From Oxalobacter aliiformigenes (GTDB lineage: Bacteria > Pseudomonadota > Gammaproteobacteria > Burkholderiales > Burkholderiaceae_D), in assembly GCF_027116575.1 (NCBI RefSeq), contig NZ_CP098252.1, forward strand, positions 1,426,001 to 1,490,000: 64,000 nucleotides of DNA, in the 5' to 3' direction. Shown here piece by piece: positions 19,507-29,409 of this stretch (position 1 is the stretch's first letter; each line of letters begins with the position of its first letter). The translations under genes were made by a program, and so were the position numbers. The notes under the pieces were generated by a model. The model saw only the letters and a list, made by a program, of their open reading frames with translations, did not search any database and was not told where the DNA came from.

Positions 19507-20241
19507 TCAGTCTCCCAGAAACGCTCCGACAAACCGGGCGCACTGCCGGGAATCGGACAAAAACGGCGCATGCGCCACATCCGGCAAAATCTCCAGGGTA
19601 GCATCCGGCAGGTTTTCTGCCAGCCATAAAGCGGCATCAGGCGACATCAGGGGATCGTTTTCACCATGAACCAGCAGGACTTTCTGGCGGATATGCGGAA
19701 CAAGCGAACGAAAATCCGCTCTGTCCAGAAAATCCAGACCGGCATCAAGGACCGGGGAGGGGGGAATATCCAGCCCCGACAGCCGGCGAACGATGGCACG
19801 TGCCTGCTTGTCCTGCCGGTTGAAAAGTGCGACGAAACGGCGAAGCGTGGCAACCGGATCGGCCCGGACACCGTCACGGAAATGCCGGGCGGATTCCTGC
19901 GACATGCCGGCCTGCCAGCCGTGCCGTTCGACAAAACAGGGCGTTGCGCCAAAAAGCACCAGTCTTTCAATTCTCTCCGGATAACGGCAAGCAGCCGACA
20001 ATGCCAGAACAGCTCCCATCGACCAGCCGCACAAAACGATCGGCTCCAGCATACCTTCCATCAGGGCATCTGCCCATGACGACAGCGAATCGCCGTCGGG
20101 CAGGCCGGTACCCGCATATCCCGGCAGCGGCACGGCTTCATATACGGTATCGCCGGACAGCACCTCGCACAGATCCTTCATGAAATCAGTCCAGACATCG
20201 GGCGACATGCCCCAGCCATGCCAGAAAACCAGTTTCGTCAT
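19507..20241 (-). CDS. bioH: Pimeloyl-ACP methyl ester carboxylesterase BioH
   Basis: 244 aa alpha/beta hydrolase. It starts with KLVFWHGWGMSPDVW (oxyanion region). The nucleophile is Ser74 in GWSMG, the Asp is in HGENDPLM, and the His is in DVAHAPFL near the C-terminus, which completes the triad. BioH removes the methyl group from pimeloyl-ACP methyl ester, ending the BioC-started elongation cycle. It overlaps bioF by 4 nt (ATGA) and is followed at once by bioC. That neighbourhood separates it from other small esterases. Confidence 0.92.
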   Translation of the reverse strand: MTKLVFWHGWGMSPDVWTDFMKDLCEVLSGDTVYEAVPLPGYAGTGLPDGDSLSSWADALMEGMLEPIVLCGWSMGAVLALSAACRYPERIERLVLFGATPCFVERHGWQAGMSQESARHFRDGVRADPVATLRRFVALFNRQDKQARAIVRRLSGLDIPPSPVLDAGLDFLDRADFRSLVPHIRQKVLLVHGENDPLMSPDAALWLAENLPDATLEILPDVAHAPFLSDSRQCARFVGAFLGD

Positions 20242-21392
20242 GCCATTTCCCTCAAGGCATCGACCAGTCGGGCAACCTGCTCATGCGTATGTGCGGCAGA
20301 CAGGGAAATACGCAAACGCGCACTGCCTTTGGGAACGGTCGGCGGCCGGATGGCCGGCACCCAAATGTTCCGTTTGGCCAACTCGGCGGAAACATTCAGA
20401 ACGGCATCGTTTTCACCAACCACCACCGGCTGGATCGCCGTGAAAGAAGGCAACAGTTTCCACTTCGAACCGTCCAGTCCACGCTGCAACCGGTCTATCA
20501 GCGCCTGTAAATGGCAGCGCCTGTCATCGCCGTTTCTGATCAGTTCGAGCGAGGCCAGAATCGCGGAAGCCATGACCGGGCTGGTCGCCGTCGTGAAAAT
20601 GTAGGAGCGTGAACGCTGCATGAGCCACTCGATGACGGTTTCCGACCCGGCCACAAACGCCCCCGAGACACCGGCGGCCTTGCCCAGCGTTCCGACATAG
20701 ACCAGACGCGGAGAAAAAGACAGTCCGGCATGGTCAAGCGAACCGCGTCCCTCGCGCCCCAGCACGCCGAAACCGTGTGCATCATCCACCACCAGCCAGG
20801 CATCATAACGCTCGGCCAGCCCAATCAAGGCCTTCAAGGGCGCCAGATCGCCATCCATGCTGAACACCGCATCCGTCAGGATCAGTTTGCGTTTCGCATC
20901 GCTGGCCGCCAGCATTTTTTCCAGCTGTTCCATATCGTTATGGGCATAACGACGATGTTCCGCACGGGAAAGCTGGACGGCATCGATTAACGACGCATGG
21001 TTCAGGCGGTCGGCGAAAACGGCATCGCCACGTCCTACCAGTGTCGGCACGACGCCGACATTGGCCATGTAACCGGTGCTGTAAAAGAGGGCGCGATCGG
21101 CCCCGACAAAACCGGCCAGTGCCTTTTCCAGCGCATCATGCGGTCCCATGTGGCCGCTGACCACATGCGAACCACCAGAACCGGTTCCCCACTGCCTGGC
21201 CGATGCACAAACAGCATCGGCCAATGCCGGATGGGACGCCAGCCCCAGATAGTCGTTACTGCAAAAAGCGAGAACCGTCCTGCCATCGATGACAGCCTGC
21301 GTACTGCAGGCGGACTCCAGCGTTTTCCGTTGACGCAACAGATTGTTTTCCGACAGCGACTGAAGCTGCCGGGTCAGTTCTTCCCAGATCAT
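20238..21392 (-). CDS. bioF: 8-amino-7-oxononanoate synthase BioF
   Basis: 384 aa PLP-dependent alpha-oxoamine synthase. Features seen are FCSNDYLGLASHP, GTGSGGSHVVSGH, VVDDAHGFGVLG and TLGKAAGVSGAFV with the PLP lysine at about Lys238. It condenses pimeloyl-ACP with alanine, the first step of the biotin ring pathway. It is the first gene of the bioFHC group on the minus strand. bioA, bioD and bioB are not in the window, so the pathway is split over at least two loci. Confidence 0.95.
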   Translation of the reverse strand: MIWEELTRQLQSLSENNLLRQRKTLESACSTQAVIDGRTVLAFCSNDYLGLASHPALADAVCASARQWGTGSGGSHVVSGHMGPHDALEKALAGFVGADRALFYSTGYMANVGVVPTLVGRGDAVFADRLNHASLIDAVQLSRAEHRRYAHNDMEQLEKMLAASDAKRKLILTDAVFSMDGDLAPLKALIGLAERYDAWLVVDDAHGFGVLGREGRGSLDHAGLSFSPRLVYVGTLGKAAGVSGAFVAGSETVIEWLMQRSRSYIFTTATSPVMASAILASLELIRNGDDRRCHLQALIDRLQRGLDGSKWKLLPSFTAIQPVVVGENDAVLNVSAELAKRNIWVPAIRPPTVPKGSARLRISLSAAHTHEQVARLVDALREMA

Positions 21393-21427
21393 TTTGTTTT
21401 CCCGAGACCGGTTATGTCGCCGTCCGG

Positions 21428-22168
21428 TTAACGGATGACGCGCTCATGGAGGACAGGCGGCTCATCATTATACATTTCAACCAGCGTCGAGGCGCGGGTT
21501 CCGTAATCAGGCGATTCGATGCAGACAGAAGAGAGCAGTTTTTCCCACTCATAGGATACCCCGGTATGCGGCAGCAACCTGTCCGGCGCTTTCGTCGTAT
21601 CCGAGAGCATTTCGAAATAGGCTTCTTCCGGCGCATTGATCCCGAGCAGGCAGGCGAACTGGGCGCGGGTCCGGACGACTTTCGGCCATGGGTCGTTCAG
21701 AAGGGCATTCGACAGTCCATAAATACCGGGTTTCAACGGGCGGCCGTTTTGCGGATTCATCATGCCGAAATTGGAAAACCACACCAGTGTATCGCCATCG
21801 CCGACCAGCAGATTGAATCCGTTGTAATGGAACGATTCCCGCCGGATCTCGCGGATATACTCTTCCGGCGTCAGATTCGACGCCAGATAATCACTGACCA
21901 GAAGGCCGCGTGTCGGCGCGTTTTCCTTCATCAGATGCGGAGCCCGCACATTGGTCAGGGCGGCGAACCGGCTGCCTTTTTTGCCCGCTTCATGCGCCAC
22001 CCCCAGCCACGTTCCGCCACCTTCCAGATCGCGCCCGGCATAAATCTGCGGATGATCTTTCCACTGGTGGGCCGGCACGGCAGGTCTTGCATAAAATTCA
22101 TCCCGGTTGGATGCGGCAATCAGGGGTACACCGGGTTTGATTTGCCATGCAAATACGATCAGACACAT
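21428..22168 (-). CDS. NRDE/TANGO2-family protein
   Basis: 246 aa starting MCLIVFAWQ. The Cys at position 2 is the family's presumed N-terminal nucleophile, so the start at 22168 is preferred over a Met nine codons earlier. The namesake motif appears as AASNRDEFYARPA, followed by YAGRDLEGGGTWLGV and FAALTNVR, all typical of the family. Members are proposed Ntn-type hydrolases, and TANGO2 has been linked to haem handling; the bacterial role is not settled. It lies between the efflux operon and bioF on the same strand. Confidence 0.88.
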   Translation of the reverse strand: MCLIVFAWQIKPGVPLIAASNRDEFYARPAVPAHQWKDHPQIYAGRDLEGGGTWLGVAHEAGKKGSRFAALTNVRAPHLMKENAPTRGLLVSDYLASNLTPEEYIREIRRESFHYNGFNLLVGDGDTLVWFSNFGMMNPQNGRPLKPGIYGLSNALLNDPWPKVVRTRAQFACLLGINAPEEAYFEMLSDTTKAPDRLLPHTGVSYEWEKLLSSVCIESPDYGTRASTLVEMYNDEPPVLHERVIR

Positions 22169-22218
22169 ATAAAGGACAATCTCCGGAACAGGCAAGCGAC
22201 AAAAAAGCCAGCACGATG

Positions 22219-22256
22219 CTGAATGGGCCTCATTTTAAAACAAAATGGCCATTCAG
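22219..22256 (-). terminator. Imperfect hairpin between efflux operon and NRDE gene
   Basis: CTGAATG (22219-22225) pairs with CATTCAG (22250-22256), and ATTTT with AAAAT further in, with mismatches between. It lies 18 nt past the stop of the outer-membrane-factor gene but lacks a U tract. It could end or dampen the efflux transcript. Confidence 0.35.
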
Positions 22257-22273
22257 GTTTCACCGGGAACGAT

Positions 22274-23731
22274 TTACATTTTCCGAGCGTTTTTCCGGCT
22301 TTCCTTTTCCGGTATCTGTGGCGTTTTCCGGTCCGCCAAATCGATCCATCCACCTCCCAGCGATTTGTACAGGCCCACAACCGATGTCAATGAAGACGCT
22401 TTCAGTTGCGCCAGCGTCAGCTGGCGGGGAAAAAGCGACTGATCCGCCTGCAAGACCACGGAATAGGCGGAATATCCCTCGTCATATTGCAGTTTCGCCA
22501 GACGTGAATAATCGCTTAATTGCGAAACCAGCCGGATTTCCTTTTCCAGTTGTTCATTCACGCGTTCCCACAGGGACAGGGCATTGTCCACATCGGCAAA
22601 TGCCGACTGCACTGCCGCCTCATACTTCGCCAGGGCGGCACGCTGGCCTGCCTCCGCCTGCCTGACCTGAGCGTAAATCGACCCTCCCTGAAAAACAGGC
22701 ATGGTGAATACTCCGGCAAAACTCCAGGTTTTGGCATCGCCTTTCCACAGATTTTTCAGCGATTCACTGGATGATCCGAATGCTCCCGTCAGGGAAATGG
22801 TGGGGAAATACAGGGCACGTGTCGCCCCGATCATGGCATTGGCCGAAACCAGATCCTGTTCGGCCGCAAGAATATCCGGACGTCTCAGGAGAAGACGGGA
22901 AGGCAGATCGGCCGGAACGACGGGCGATTTCAGCTGGTTCAGTGAAGAACCGCGCATGACAGGTCCGGGATTTCTGCCCATCAGGATATTCAGGGCATTT
23001 TCCGTCTGGGTGATACTATGACGGATCTGTGGAATTTGGCTTTGCGCCGTTTCGTATTGCGAAGCGGCCTGTGCCACCGTCATCTGCGACGTGACACCGT
23101 ATTTGAACTGCAATTCGATAATCCTGAGCGATTCGGCATAATTGTCCGAGGTATTCCGTGCGATAGCCAGCTGTTCGTCCAGCGCCAGCAAATCGATATA
23201 CCGGGTCACGACATTCGCGACGACAGAAAGCAGGGCGGCACGACGGGCCTGCTCAACCGACCGGGCATCGGCCTCGGCCGATTCCGTCAGACGACGGATC
23301 CTGCCCCAGAGATCGATTTCCCAGCTCGCGCCAATACTGGCCTGACGGCCATTTTGCGGGTTGGATACCCCGATCACCGGTTCCGCATCCCGTTCAGACA
23401 ACCGCTCACGTCCCGTTTTGGCATTTATACTGATCTGCGGAAACAGATCGGAACGGGCCAGCATAATGGCGGCGGCGGCCTTTTCCGAATTCGCCAGCGC
23501 CGCCCTGAGATCCCGGTTATTGGCAATCGCTTCTTCCACCATACCGTTTAATACCGGATCGCCGAAATCTTCCCACCAGCGGGAGTCAAGCGCCTGCAAG
23601 GAAGCGTCTTCCGGAAGAAAACGGTACGTCTCCGGTACCGGCAAATCGGGACGGCGATAATCAGGCCCCATCATGCAACCACCCAACACGGCAACGGTCA
23701 CACCAACCACTCCAATCCATGCGGCCTTCAT
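22274..23731 (-). CDS. Outer-membrane efflux lipoprotein (OprM/NodT family)
   Basis: 485 aa from MKAAWIG. The frame is open 45 codons upstream, but that part overlaps the pump gene, and the chosen start gives an ATGA overlap with it. A lipoprotein signal ends VLGGC (Cys19), and GPDYRRPDLPVP follows, typical of OprM-like factors. Two OEP repeats are visible, with RAALANSEKAAA in the first and RQAEAGQRAALAKYEAAVQSA-type helices in the second (about 350-440). As a trimer it would form the outer-membrane and periplasmic tunnel of the pump encoded just upstream. Confidence 0.93.
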   Translation of the reverse strand: MKAAWIGVVGVTVAVLGGCMMGPDYRRPDLPVPETYRFLPEDASLQALDSRWWEDFGDPVLNGMVEEAIANNRDLRAALANSEKAAAAIMLARSDLFPQISINAKTGRERLSERDAEPVIGVSNPQNGRQASIGASWEIDLWGRIRRLTESAEADARSVEQARRAALLSVVANVVTRYIDLLALDEQLAIARNTSDNYAESLRIIELQFKYGVTSQMTVAQAASQYETAQSQIPQIRHSITQTENALNILMGRNPGPVMRGSSLNQLKSPVVPADLPSRLLLRRPDILAAEQDLVSANAMIGATRALYFPTISLTGAFGSSSESLKNLWKGDAKTWSFAGVFTMPVFQGGSIYAQVRQAEAGQRAALAKYEAAVQSAFADVDNALSLWERVNEQLEKEIRLVSQLSDYSRLAKLQYDEGYSAYSVVLQADQSLFPRQLTLAQLKASSLTSVVGLYKSLGGGWIDLADRKTPQIPEKESRKNARKM

Positions 23732-26700
23732 TGCTCGCCTCCCTTCGTTTTGCCGTCTGCCGGACGGTAATCGTCCGTCAAAGGAAGTTCTTTCGGTAAA
23801 GCGGCCTGTCGCGATACCGCATCCGTCCGCTCTCCACCGGATTGGCCACGAATTTTCCGTTCCCAACTGACAAACAGATCATAAAACATCGGAACGAACA
23901 GAAGCGCCAGAGTGGAGACACCGATCATGCCACCGATAATGCCGGTACCGATCGAATGCCGGGAATTGGCACCGGCACCCATGGCAATCGCCAGCGGAAT
24001 GACCCCACCGATGAAAGCCAGTGATGTCATGACAATCGGACGCAAACGGATCTTGCCTGCTTCAACGGCCGCCTGTGCCAGTGTCGTTCCAGGTTTTCCG
24101 GACAGTTCGACCGCGAATTCGACGATCAGAATCGCATTTTTGGCCGCCAGTCCCACCATCACAAGCAGACCGATCTGGAAATACACGTCGTTATCCAGCC
24201 CTCTGGCCCAGGTCGCCAGAAGCGAACCGATAATGCCGAACGGAATGGCCGTCAGTACAACAGCAGGCAGCGACCAGCTTTCATACTGGGCCGCCAGAAT
24301 CAGGAAAACCAGTACCACACCGAATACGAAGACGATCATCGAGGACGTTCCCGATTTCTGTTCTTCATAGGCCACCCCCGACCAGCCATAGGAATAATTC
24401 TTCGGCATCGTCTCCGCCGCGATTTCTTCCATCACTTTCATGGCTTCCCCGGACGAATAACCGGTTGCCGCATTACCGGTAATTTCGGCTGCCGGGAAAC
24501 CGTTGAAATGGGGAACCAGATCAGGACCTGTCGTGTACGACGTCGTCACGACAGAAGAAAGCGGAACCATCTGCCCACTGGCATTGCGGGTATACAGCCG
24601 CGTGACGTCATCCGGTGTCGTCCTGAATTCCGGTGCCGACTGCATGATCACATACCAGACACGGGAAAACTGGTTGAACTGGCTGACAATCGAGGAACCG
24701 AACTGTGTCTCCAGCGTCCCCGAAATGTCATCCATATCCAGTCCGAGCAGCCGTGCCTTGTCGCGGTCGACAGTGATTTTGAGTTGTTGCGACTGTGCCC
24801 GATAAGTGGAATTCAGACTGGTCAACTCGGGACGTTTTTTCGCTTTCGCCAGAATACTGTCCAGCACATCCTGCAACTGTTCGGGGGAATCCGTACCGGT
24901 ACTTTGCAACCAGAATTCGAACCCGCCCGTACTGCCCAGTCCGGGAATGGGCGGCGGCAGAATCGGCAGGACTTCCGCTTCCTGAATCGCACGGGTCTGC
25001 CTGTAAAGTTCCAGCATGATCGTACCGGCATTCTGTTCCTCGGCGGTCCTGATGTTTTTGTAGCGTTCATCGAACGGTTTTAACGCCATGAAATAGGTAC
25101 CCGACGAATTCTTGAAACCGTTATCCAGCAGAGAAAACCCCGAAATCCCGGCCCGTGTCTGGACACCCGGTATTTTCTCGACAATACCGGATACCTTGTC
25201 CATCACGTTTTTCGTCCGTTCAAGACTGGACGAATCAGGCAATATCACCGCCGTGATCAGATACCCCTGATCTTCCTGCGGTACGAAACTGGTCGGCAAA
25301 CGTTCGAACAGAATGAAAATCGCCGCCACCATGATTCCCAGACAGGCGATCGAAATCAGGAAATGCCGGATAATGGCGGCAGACCACCGCCCGTAATGTT
25401 CGGTTAAGGCAGCGAATTTTTTGTTGAACCAGGCAAAAGGACCTTTTTGCGGAGAAGGGATCTGTTTCAGCCAGCTGCCGCACAGCGCCGGTGTCAATGT
25501 CAGGGCCACGAAACCGGAAAGAGTCACCGAAACGGCAATGGTAATGGCAAACTGCTTGTAGAGCTGGCCCGTCGTGCCCGGCACGAAAGCCGCCGGCACG
25601 AACACACAGACCAGTACCAGTACCGTAGCGACAATCGGGCTGACCAGTTCGTTCATCGCCTTGATCGTCGCCTGCTTCCGTTCCATATTGCCCTGCGAAA
25701 TATTCCGCTCGACGTTCTCCACCACCACAATGGCGTCATCCACCACCAGACCGATCGCCAGCACCAGCCCGAAGAGCGTCAGCATATTGATCGTGAAGCC
25801 CAGCACATACATCCCGGCAAACGTACCGAGCAAAGCGACGAAAATCGCGGAAGAAGCGATCAGGGTCGCGCGGTATTTCTGAAGAAAGACATAAATCACA
25901 CCGATTACGATAACAATGGCGATCACCAGTGTCTTGATGACTTCTTCGATCGAGATGCGCACGAAATCGGTGGTATCGACGCCGATCACGTAACGTATTC
26001 CCTCCGGGAAACCGGCCTGAAGCTTTTCCAGTTCGGCACGGACGGCCCTGGAAACGTCCAGTGCATTGGCCCCCGGCTGCTGGACAATCTGGATAAACGT
26101 GGAAAACTGGCCGTTCATCTGTGTATCGACCAGATACGACTGCTTGCCCATCGCCGCACGGCCGATATCTTTCAGGCGCACAATGGCACTGCCGTCGTTA
26201 TTGGCGCGGATTATCATATTGTCGTAATCGGATGCATCCTGATAGGGCGACTGGGTAATGGCCGGATACGTCTGCTGGGTTCCGGCCGGTGCCGGTTCTC
26301 CTCCGATCTGTCCCGCCGAAAACAGCTTGTTCTGGGACGAAACGGCCTGTGCCACATCCGTTGTCGTGATACCGTAAGACGCCATCCGGTCGGGATTGAG
26401 CCAGATACGCATCGCCTGATCCGCAGACCCCATGACCGATGCCTGGCCGGCTCCCGGAACCCGCTTGATGGCATCCAGAACATAGACGTTGGCGTAATTG
26501 GCGACATAATCCTCGCTGTACCGGGACGGATCGCCATAAATCCCGATCATCATCAACATGGAAGAAGACTGTTTCGCCACATCGACGCCGTTTTGCGTGA
26601 CTTCGCTCGGCAGTTGCGGCGTCGCCTGATTGACGCGGTTCTGTACCTGTACCTGCGCGATATCCGGATCGGTATCGATATCGAAATAGACCGTCAGTTC

Positions 26701-26967
26701 AAGCTGTCCGGACGATGAGGAAGACGACGTCATATACAGCATGTTGTCGATCCCGTTGATCTGGCTTTCCAGAGGGGCAGCGACCGAATCGGCGACCGTT
26801 TTGGCATCCGCTCCGGGATACTGTGCCGTCACCGTGATCTGGACCGGACTCATATTCGGGTACTGTTCCACCGGCAATTGCGTCAGAGCCAAACCACCCG
26901 CAATACAAATGATCAGCGAGACGACAATGGCGAAAATGGGGCGTTCGATAAAAAATCTGGAAAACAT
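23728..26967 (-). CDS. RND multidrug efflux pump, AcrB/MexB (HAE1) type
   Basis: 1079 aa, slightly longer than AcrB. The start MFSRFFIERPIFAIVVSLI is standard, as are LPVEQYPNMSPVQITV and the pore region. The proton-relay Asp pair is in LAIGLVVDDAIVVVENVER, as expected in the fourth helix. The second half repeats the fold, with KNAILIVEFA and GVIPLAIAMGAGANSRHSIGTGIIGGM. The tail after SWERKI is polar and about 45 residues long. It would expel drugs or toxic organics using the proton gradient, with the adaptor 11 bp upstream and the outer-membrane factor overlapping downstream. No TetR or other repressor gene is adjacent. Confidence 0.95.
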   Translation of the reverse strand: MFSRFFIERPIFAIVVSLIICIAGGLALTQLPVEQYPNMSPVQITVTAQYPGADAKTVADSVAAPLESQINGIDNMLYMTSSSSSSGQLELTVYFDIDTDPDIAQVQVQNRVNQATPQLPSEVTQNGVDVAKQSSSMLMMIGIYGDPSRYSEDYVANYANVYVLDAIKRVPGAGQASVMGSADQAMRIWLNPDRMASYGITTTDVAQAVSSQNKLFSAGQIGGEPAPAGTQQTYPAITQSPYQDASDYDNMIIRANNDGSAIVRLKDIGRAAMGKQSYLVDTQMNGQFSTFIQIVQQPGANALDVSRAVRAELEKLQAGFPEGIRYVIGVDTTDFVRISIEEVIKTLVIAIVIVIGVIYVFLQKYRATLIASSAIFVALLGTFAGMYVLGFTINMLTLFGLVLAIGLVVDDAIVVVENVERNISQGNMERKQATIKAMNELVSPIVATVLVLVCVFVPAAFVPGTTGQLYKQFAITIAVSVTLSGFVALTLTPALCGSWLKQIPSPQKGPFAWFNKKFAALTEHYGRWSAAIIRHFLISIACLGIMVAAIFILFERLPTSFVPQEDQGYLITAVILPDSSSLERTKNVMDKVSGIVEKIPGVQTRAGISGFSLLDNGFKNSSGTYFMALKPFDERYKNIRTAEEQNAGTIMLELYRQTRAIQEAEVLPILPPPIPGLGSTGGFEFWLQSTGTDSPEQLQDVLDSILAKAKKRPELTSLNSTYRAQSQQLKITVDRDKARLLGLDMDDISGTLETQFGSSIVSQFNQFSRVWYVIMQSAPEFRTTPDDVTRLYTRNASGQMVPLSSVVTTSYTTGPDLVPHFNGFPAAEITGNAATGYSSGEAMKVMEEIAAETMPKNYSYGWSGVAYEEQKSGTSSMIVFVFGVVLVFLILAAQYESWSLPAVVLTAIPFGIIGSLLATWARGLDNDVYFQIGLLVMVGLAAKNAILIVEFAVELSGKPGTTLAQAAVEAGKIRLRPIVMTSLAFIGGVIPLAIAMGAGANSRHSIGTGIIGGMIGVSTLALLFVPMFYDLFVSWERKIRGQSGGERTDAVSRQAALPKELPLTDDYRPADGKTKGGEQ

Positions 26968-26978
26968 GGTTTACCCCC

Positions 26979-28259
26979 TCACTGTTTCCGGTCCGATCCG
27001 TTTTCCGCATTTCCCCTGGACGCGGCAACAGTTGCCGCATCCGGACTGTCCGGGTTGTGTTCCCCCGACACGGCGCCGCCGGTATCATTTCCTGACGGAG
27101 CAGCAGACGATCCGGATACACCGTCATCTTGCCGTAGACTGTCCGTTACCTCGACATCGGCACCGGCAGACAGGGTCTGCACCCCGTCGATCACGACCTC
27201 TTCGCCATCCTGCAATCCCTGGAGAATCGTCCAGTTCGCCCCCGACTGCTCCCCGACCGTTACCGGACGATACCGGGCCTTGCCATCCTTGACGACCCAG
27301 ACAAAATGGCCTTTCGATCCCTGCTGGACCGCCTTCTGGGGAATGGAAATGGCATCGGGCCTTTGTGCACCGCTCATCCGCACCCGGACAAACTGGTTCG
27401 GCCGCAACATGCCGGACGGATTGTCCACACTGGCCCGCAACATATTGGTTCCCGTTGTCGGATCATAATCGGGAGCGGAAAAAACGAGTTTCCCCTTGTT
27501 CGGAAAAACCGATCCGTCAGGCAACACCACCTCGATCACATAATGATCGTCTGCCGGGACCCTGAGCTGACCGGCCTGAATCTGTTTTTGCATATCCAGC
27601 AACTGGTTTTCCGACATGCTGAAATTCACCCACATCGGCGAGAGCTGGTAAACCGTCGTCAAACGGCTGTTCGTTGCATCCACATAAGTGCCTTCGGCGA
27701 CAGTGGCCGAACCGGCCAGACCGTTGACCGGTGACTTGATAGTGGTATAGGACAGATTCAGTCTGGCCGCATCCAGTTGCGCCTTTGCCTGATGAACGGC
27801 GGCCTGCGTCGTCAGAAACTGCCCTCTGGCATTGTCCAGATCCTTTTTCGAGAGTGCATTCAGCTCGACAAGCGGCCTGATGCGGTCGAGATTGGATTTG
27901 GCCGTGGCATGTGCCGCCTTGCTGGAAGCGAGCGCGGCACTGGCTTCGTCAAGCTGGACCTGGAAAGGGCGCGGATCGATCTGGAAAAGCGTCTGGCCGT
28001 TTTTGACCATACCGCCTTCCTGATACAGCCGCCTTTGCAAAAAGCCGTTCACTCTGGCATTGATATTGACCATGCGTGAACTGGCCGTCTGGGCGACATA
28101 CTCCATTGTGACCGGCAGATTTCTCGCCTTGACTGTCACCGTGGTGACTTTCGGTTTTCCCGTCCCGGGCATTTCCTGTTTTTTTCCGCAAGCCGCGACA
28201 AGCAGCAGGGCAGCTATTCCGGCGACAAGAACACCGGTCATTACACCACGATTTTTCAC
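26979..28259 (-). CDS. RND efflux periplasmic adaptor lipoprotein, AcrA/MexA type
   Basis: 426 aa. The signal ends LLLVAAC (Cys24), a lipobox. The adaptor pattern follows: VTMEYVAQTASSRMVNINARVNG (lipoyl half), a helical hairpin with repeated Ala/Lys-rich segments (about 110-175), LSYTTIKSPVNGLAGSATV, and RASVDNPSGMLRPNQFVRVRM (beta-barrel). After the membrane-proximal domain comes a ~60-residue low-complexity Ser/Gly/Asp/Asn tail absent from typical adaptors. It is the first gene of the tripartite pump operon. The spacer to thiD must hold its promoter, but I see no clear -35/-10 pair. Confidence 0.93.
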   Translation of the reverse strand: MKNRGVMTGVLVAGIAALLLVAACGKKQEMPGTGKPKVTTVTVKARNLPVTMEYVAQTASSRMVNINARVNGFLQRRLYQEGGMVKNGQTLFQIDPRPFQVQLDEASAALASSKAAHATAKSNLDRIRPLVELNALSKKDLDNARGQFLTTQAAVHQAKAQLDAARLNLSYTTIKSPVNGLAGSATVAEGTYVDATNSRLTTVYQLSPMWVNFSMSENQLLDMQKQIQAGQLRVPADDHYVIEVVLPDGSVFPNKGKLVFSAPDYDPTTGTNMLRASVDNPSGMLRPNQFVRVRMSGAQRPDAISIPQKAVQQGSKGHFVWVVKDGKARYRPVTVGEQSGANWTILQGLQDGEEVVIDGVQTLSAGADVEVTDSLRQDDGVSGSSAAPSGNDTGGAVSGEHNPDSPDAATVAASRGNAENGSDRKQ

Positions 28260-28558
28260 CCGATTCTCCTTACGGTTTCCGGTTCATTCAAAATCACGGG
28301 AAAGTGCCGGTGCCTTCCGGCACTTCCATTACACTGAATGAACCTTATCCGAAAGCAGCGAAAGACTTCTTTATTTAAATCAGAGCCATAACCGATTCCG
28401 TTTGTTTGCCATACAATCCGGAGCATTCGACAATCCCGGCTGCCCGAAACCATGAAACCGATCGGAAAATGGAAAAAAACCATTTGCCGGTATTTCACTT
28501 ACAATACGGTTCTTCAAACAAATGGACCGGAACCGTTTCATCACACGAAAAAACAGAC

Positions 28559-29380
28559 ATGATCGCCAACGTACTGACTATCGCGGGCACAGACCCGAGC
28601 GGCGGGGCAGGCATTTCCGCTGATCTGAAAACATTCTCCGCACTTGGAACTTACGGCATGGCCGCCATTACGGCTGTCGTCGCGCAAAATACAGTGGGAG
28701 TCCGTTCTTTCCAGCCGCTTGATCCCGCTTTTGTGGCCGACCAGATCGATGCCATTTTCGACGATGTCACCGTTTCCGCCGTCAAGATCGGCATGGTAGC
28801 TACCGCCGGCATCGCCGAAGCGGTCGCCTCGTGTCTGTCGAAACATCCTGAATGTCCTGTTGTGCTCGATCCGGTCATGGTAGCGAAAAGTGGCGATCTG
28901 CTGCTCAAACAGGATGCTATCGCCGCCATCCGGGACAAGCTGGTACCGATAGCCACCCTCATCACACCAAACCTGTCTGAGGCGGCCGTCCTGCTGAAAA
29001 AGGAAAGACCGGACTCCATCGATGCCATGAAAGCCGTTCTGCCGGAACTGCACCGGCTCGGCGCCGAATGGGTCATGCTAAAAGGCGGAAACCTGCCTGA
29101 AGCCGCTTCAGAAAACAGCATCGACTTTCTTTACGGAAAAGGCGGAACAGAAATGCTGTCCGCACCGCGTATCCGGACACAGAATATCCACGGAACAGGC
29201 TGCACGCTTTCGGCCGCTATCGCCGCTTACATGACCAGACTGCCATTGCCCGACAGTGTCAGAGAGGCCAAGGCCTATCTGACAGAAGCGCTGGCCGAAT
29301 CCGGAAAACTGGATGTCGGACACGGCCACGGCCCCGTCCACCACTTCCATAACCTCTGGAAATCGTTTGCGGCACGGTAA
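28559..29380 (+). CDS. thiD: Hydroxymethylpyrimidine/phosphomethylpyrimidine kinase
   Basis: 273 aa from MIANVLTIAGTDPSGGAGI; the frame is open 51 codons upstream, but the family begins here. It shows the ribokinase-fold ThiD features: SGGAGISADLKTF, VVLDPVMVAKSGD, LITPNLSEAAVL and the anion-hole/catalytic HGTGCTLSAAIAA. It phosphorylates HMP and HMP-P for thiamine synthesis. It stands alone; no other thi gene and no TPP-riboswitch-like leader was recognised upstream. It converges on ygfZ. Confidence 0.92.
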   Translation: MIANVLTIAGTDPSGGAGISADLKTFSALGTYGMAAITAVVAQNTVGVRSFQPLDPAFVADQIDAIFDDVTVSAVKIGMVATAGIAEAVASCLSKHPECPVVLDPVMVAKSGDLLLKQDAIAAIRDKLVPIATLITPNLSEAAVLLKKERPDSIDAMKAVLPELHRLGAEWVMLKGGNLPEAASENSIDFLYGKGGTEMLSAPRIRTQNIHGTGCTLSAAIAAYMTRLPLPDSVREAKAYLTEALAESGKLDVGHGHGPVHHFHNLWKSFAAR

Positions 29381-29409
29381 AATCCGCCCTGTTTTCCGAA
29401 CCGCCCGTT

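Noticed and set aside
25447..26718. 423-codon open frame on the plus strand
   Set aside because: Antisense to the RND pump; Arg/His/Gln-rich composition without any recognisable domain.
28260..28558. TPP riboswitch before thiD
   Set aside because: No segment resembling the conserved CUGAGA...GCGUAGGGA core was found.
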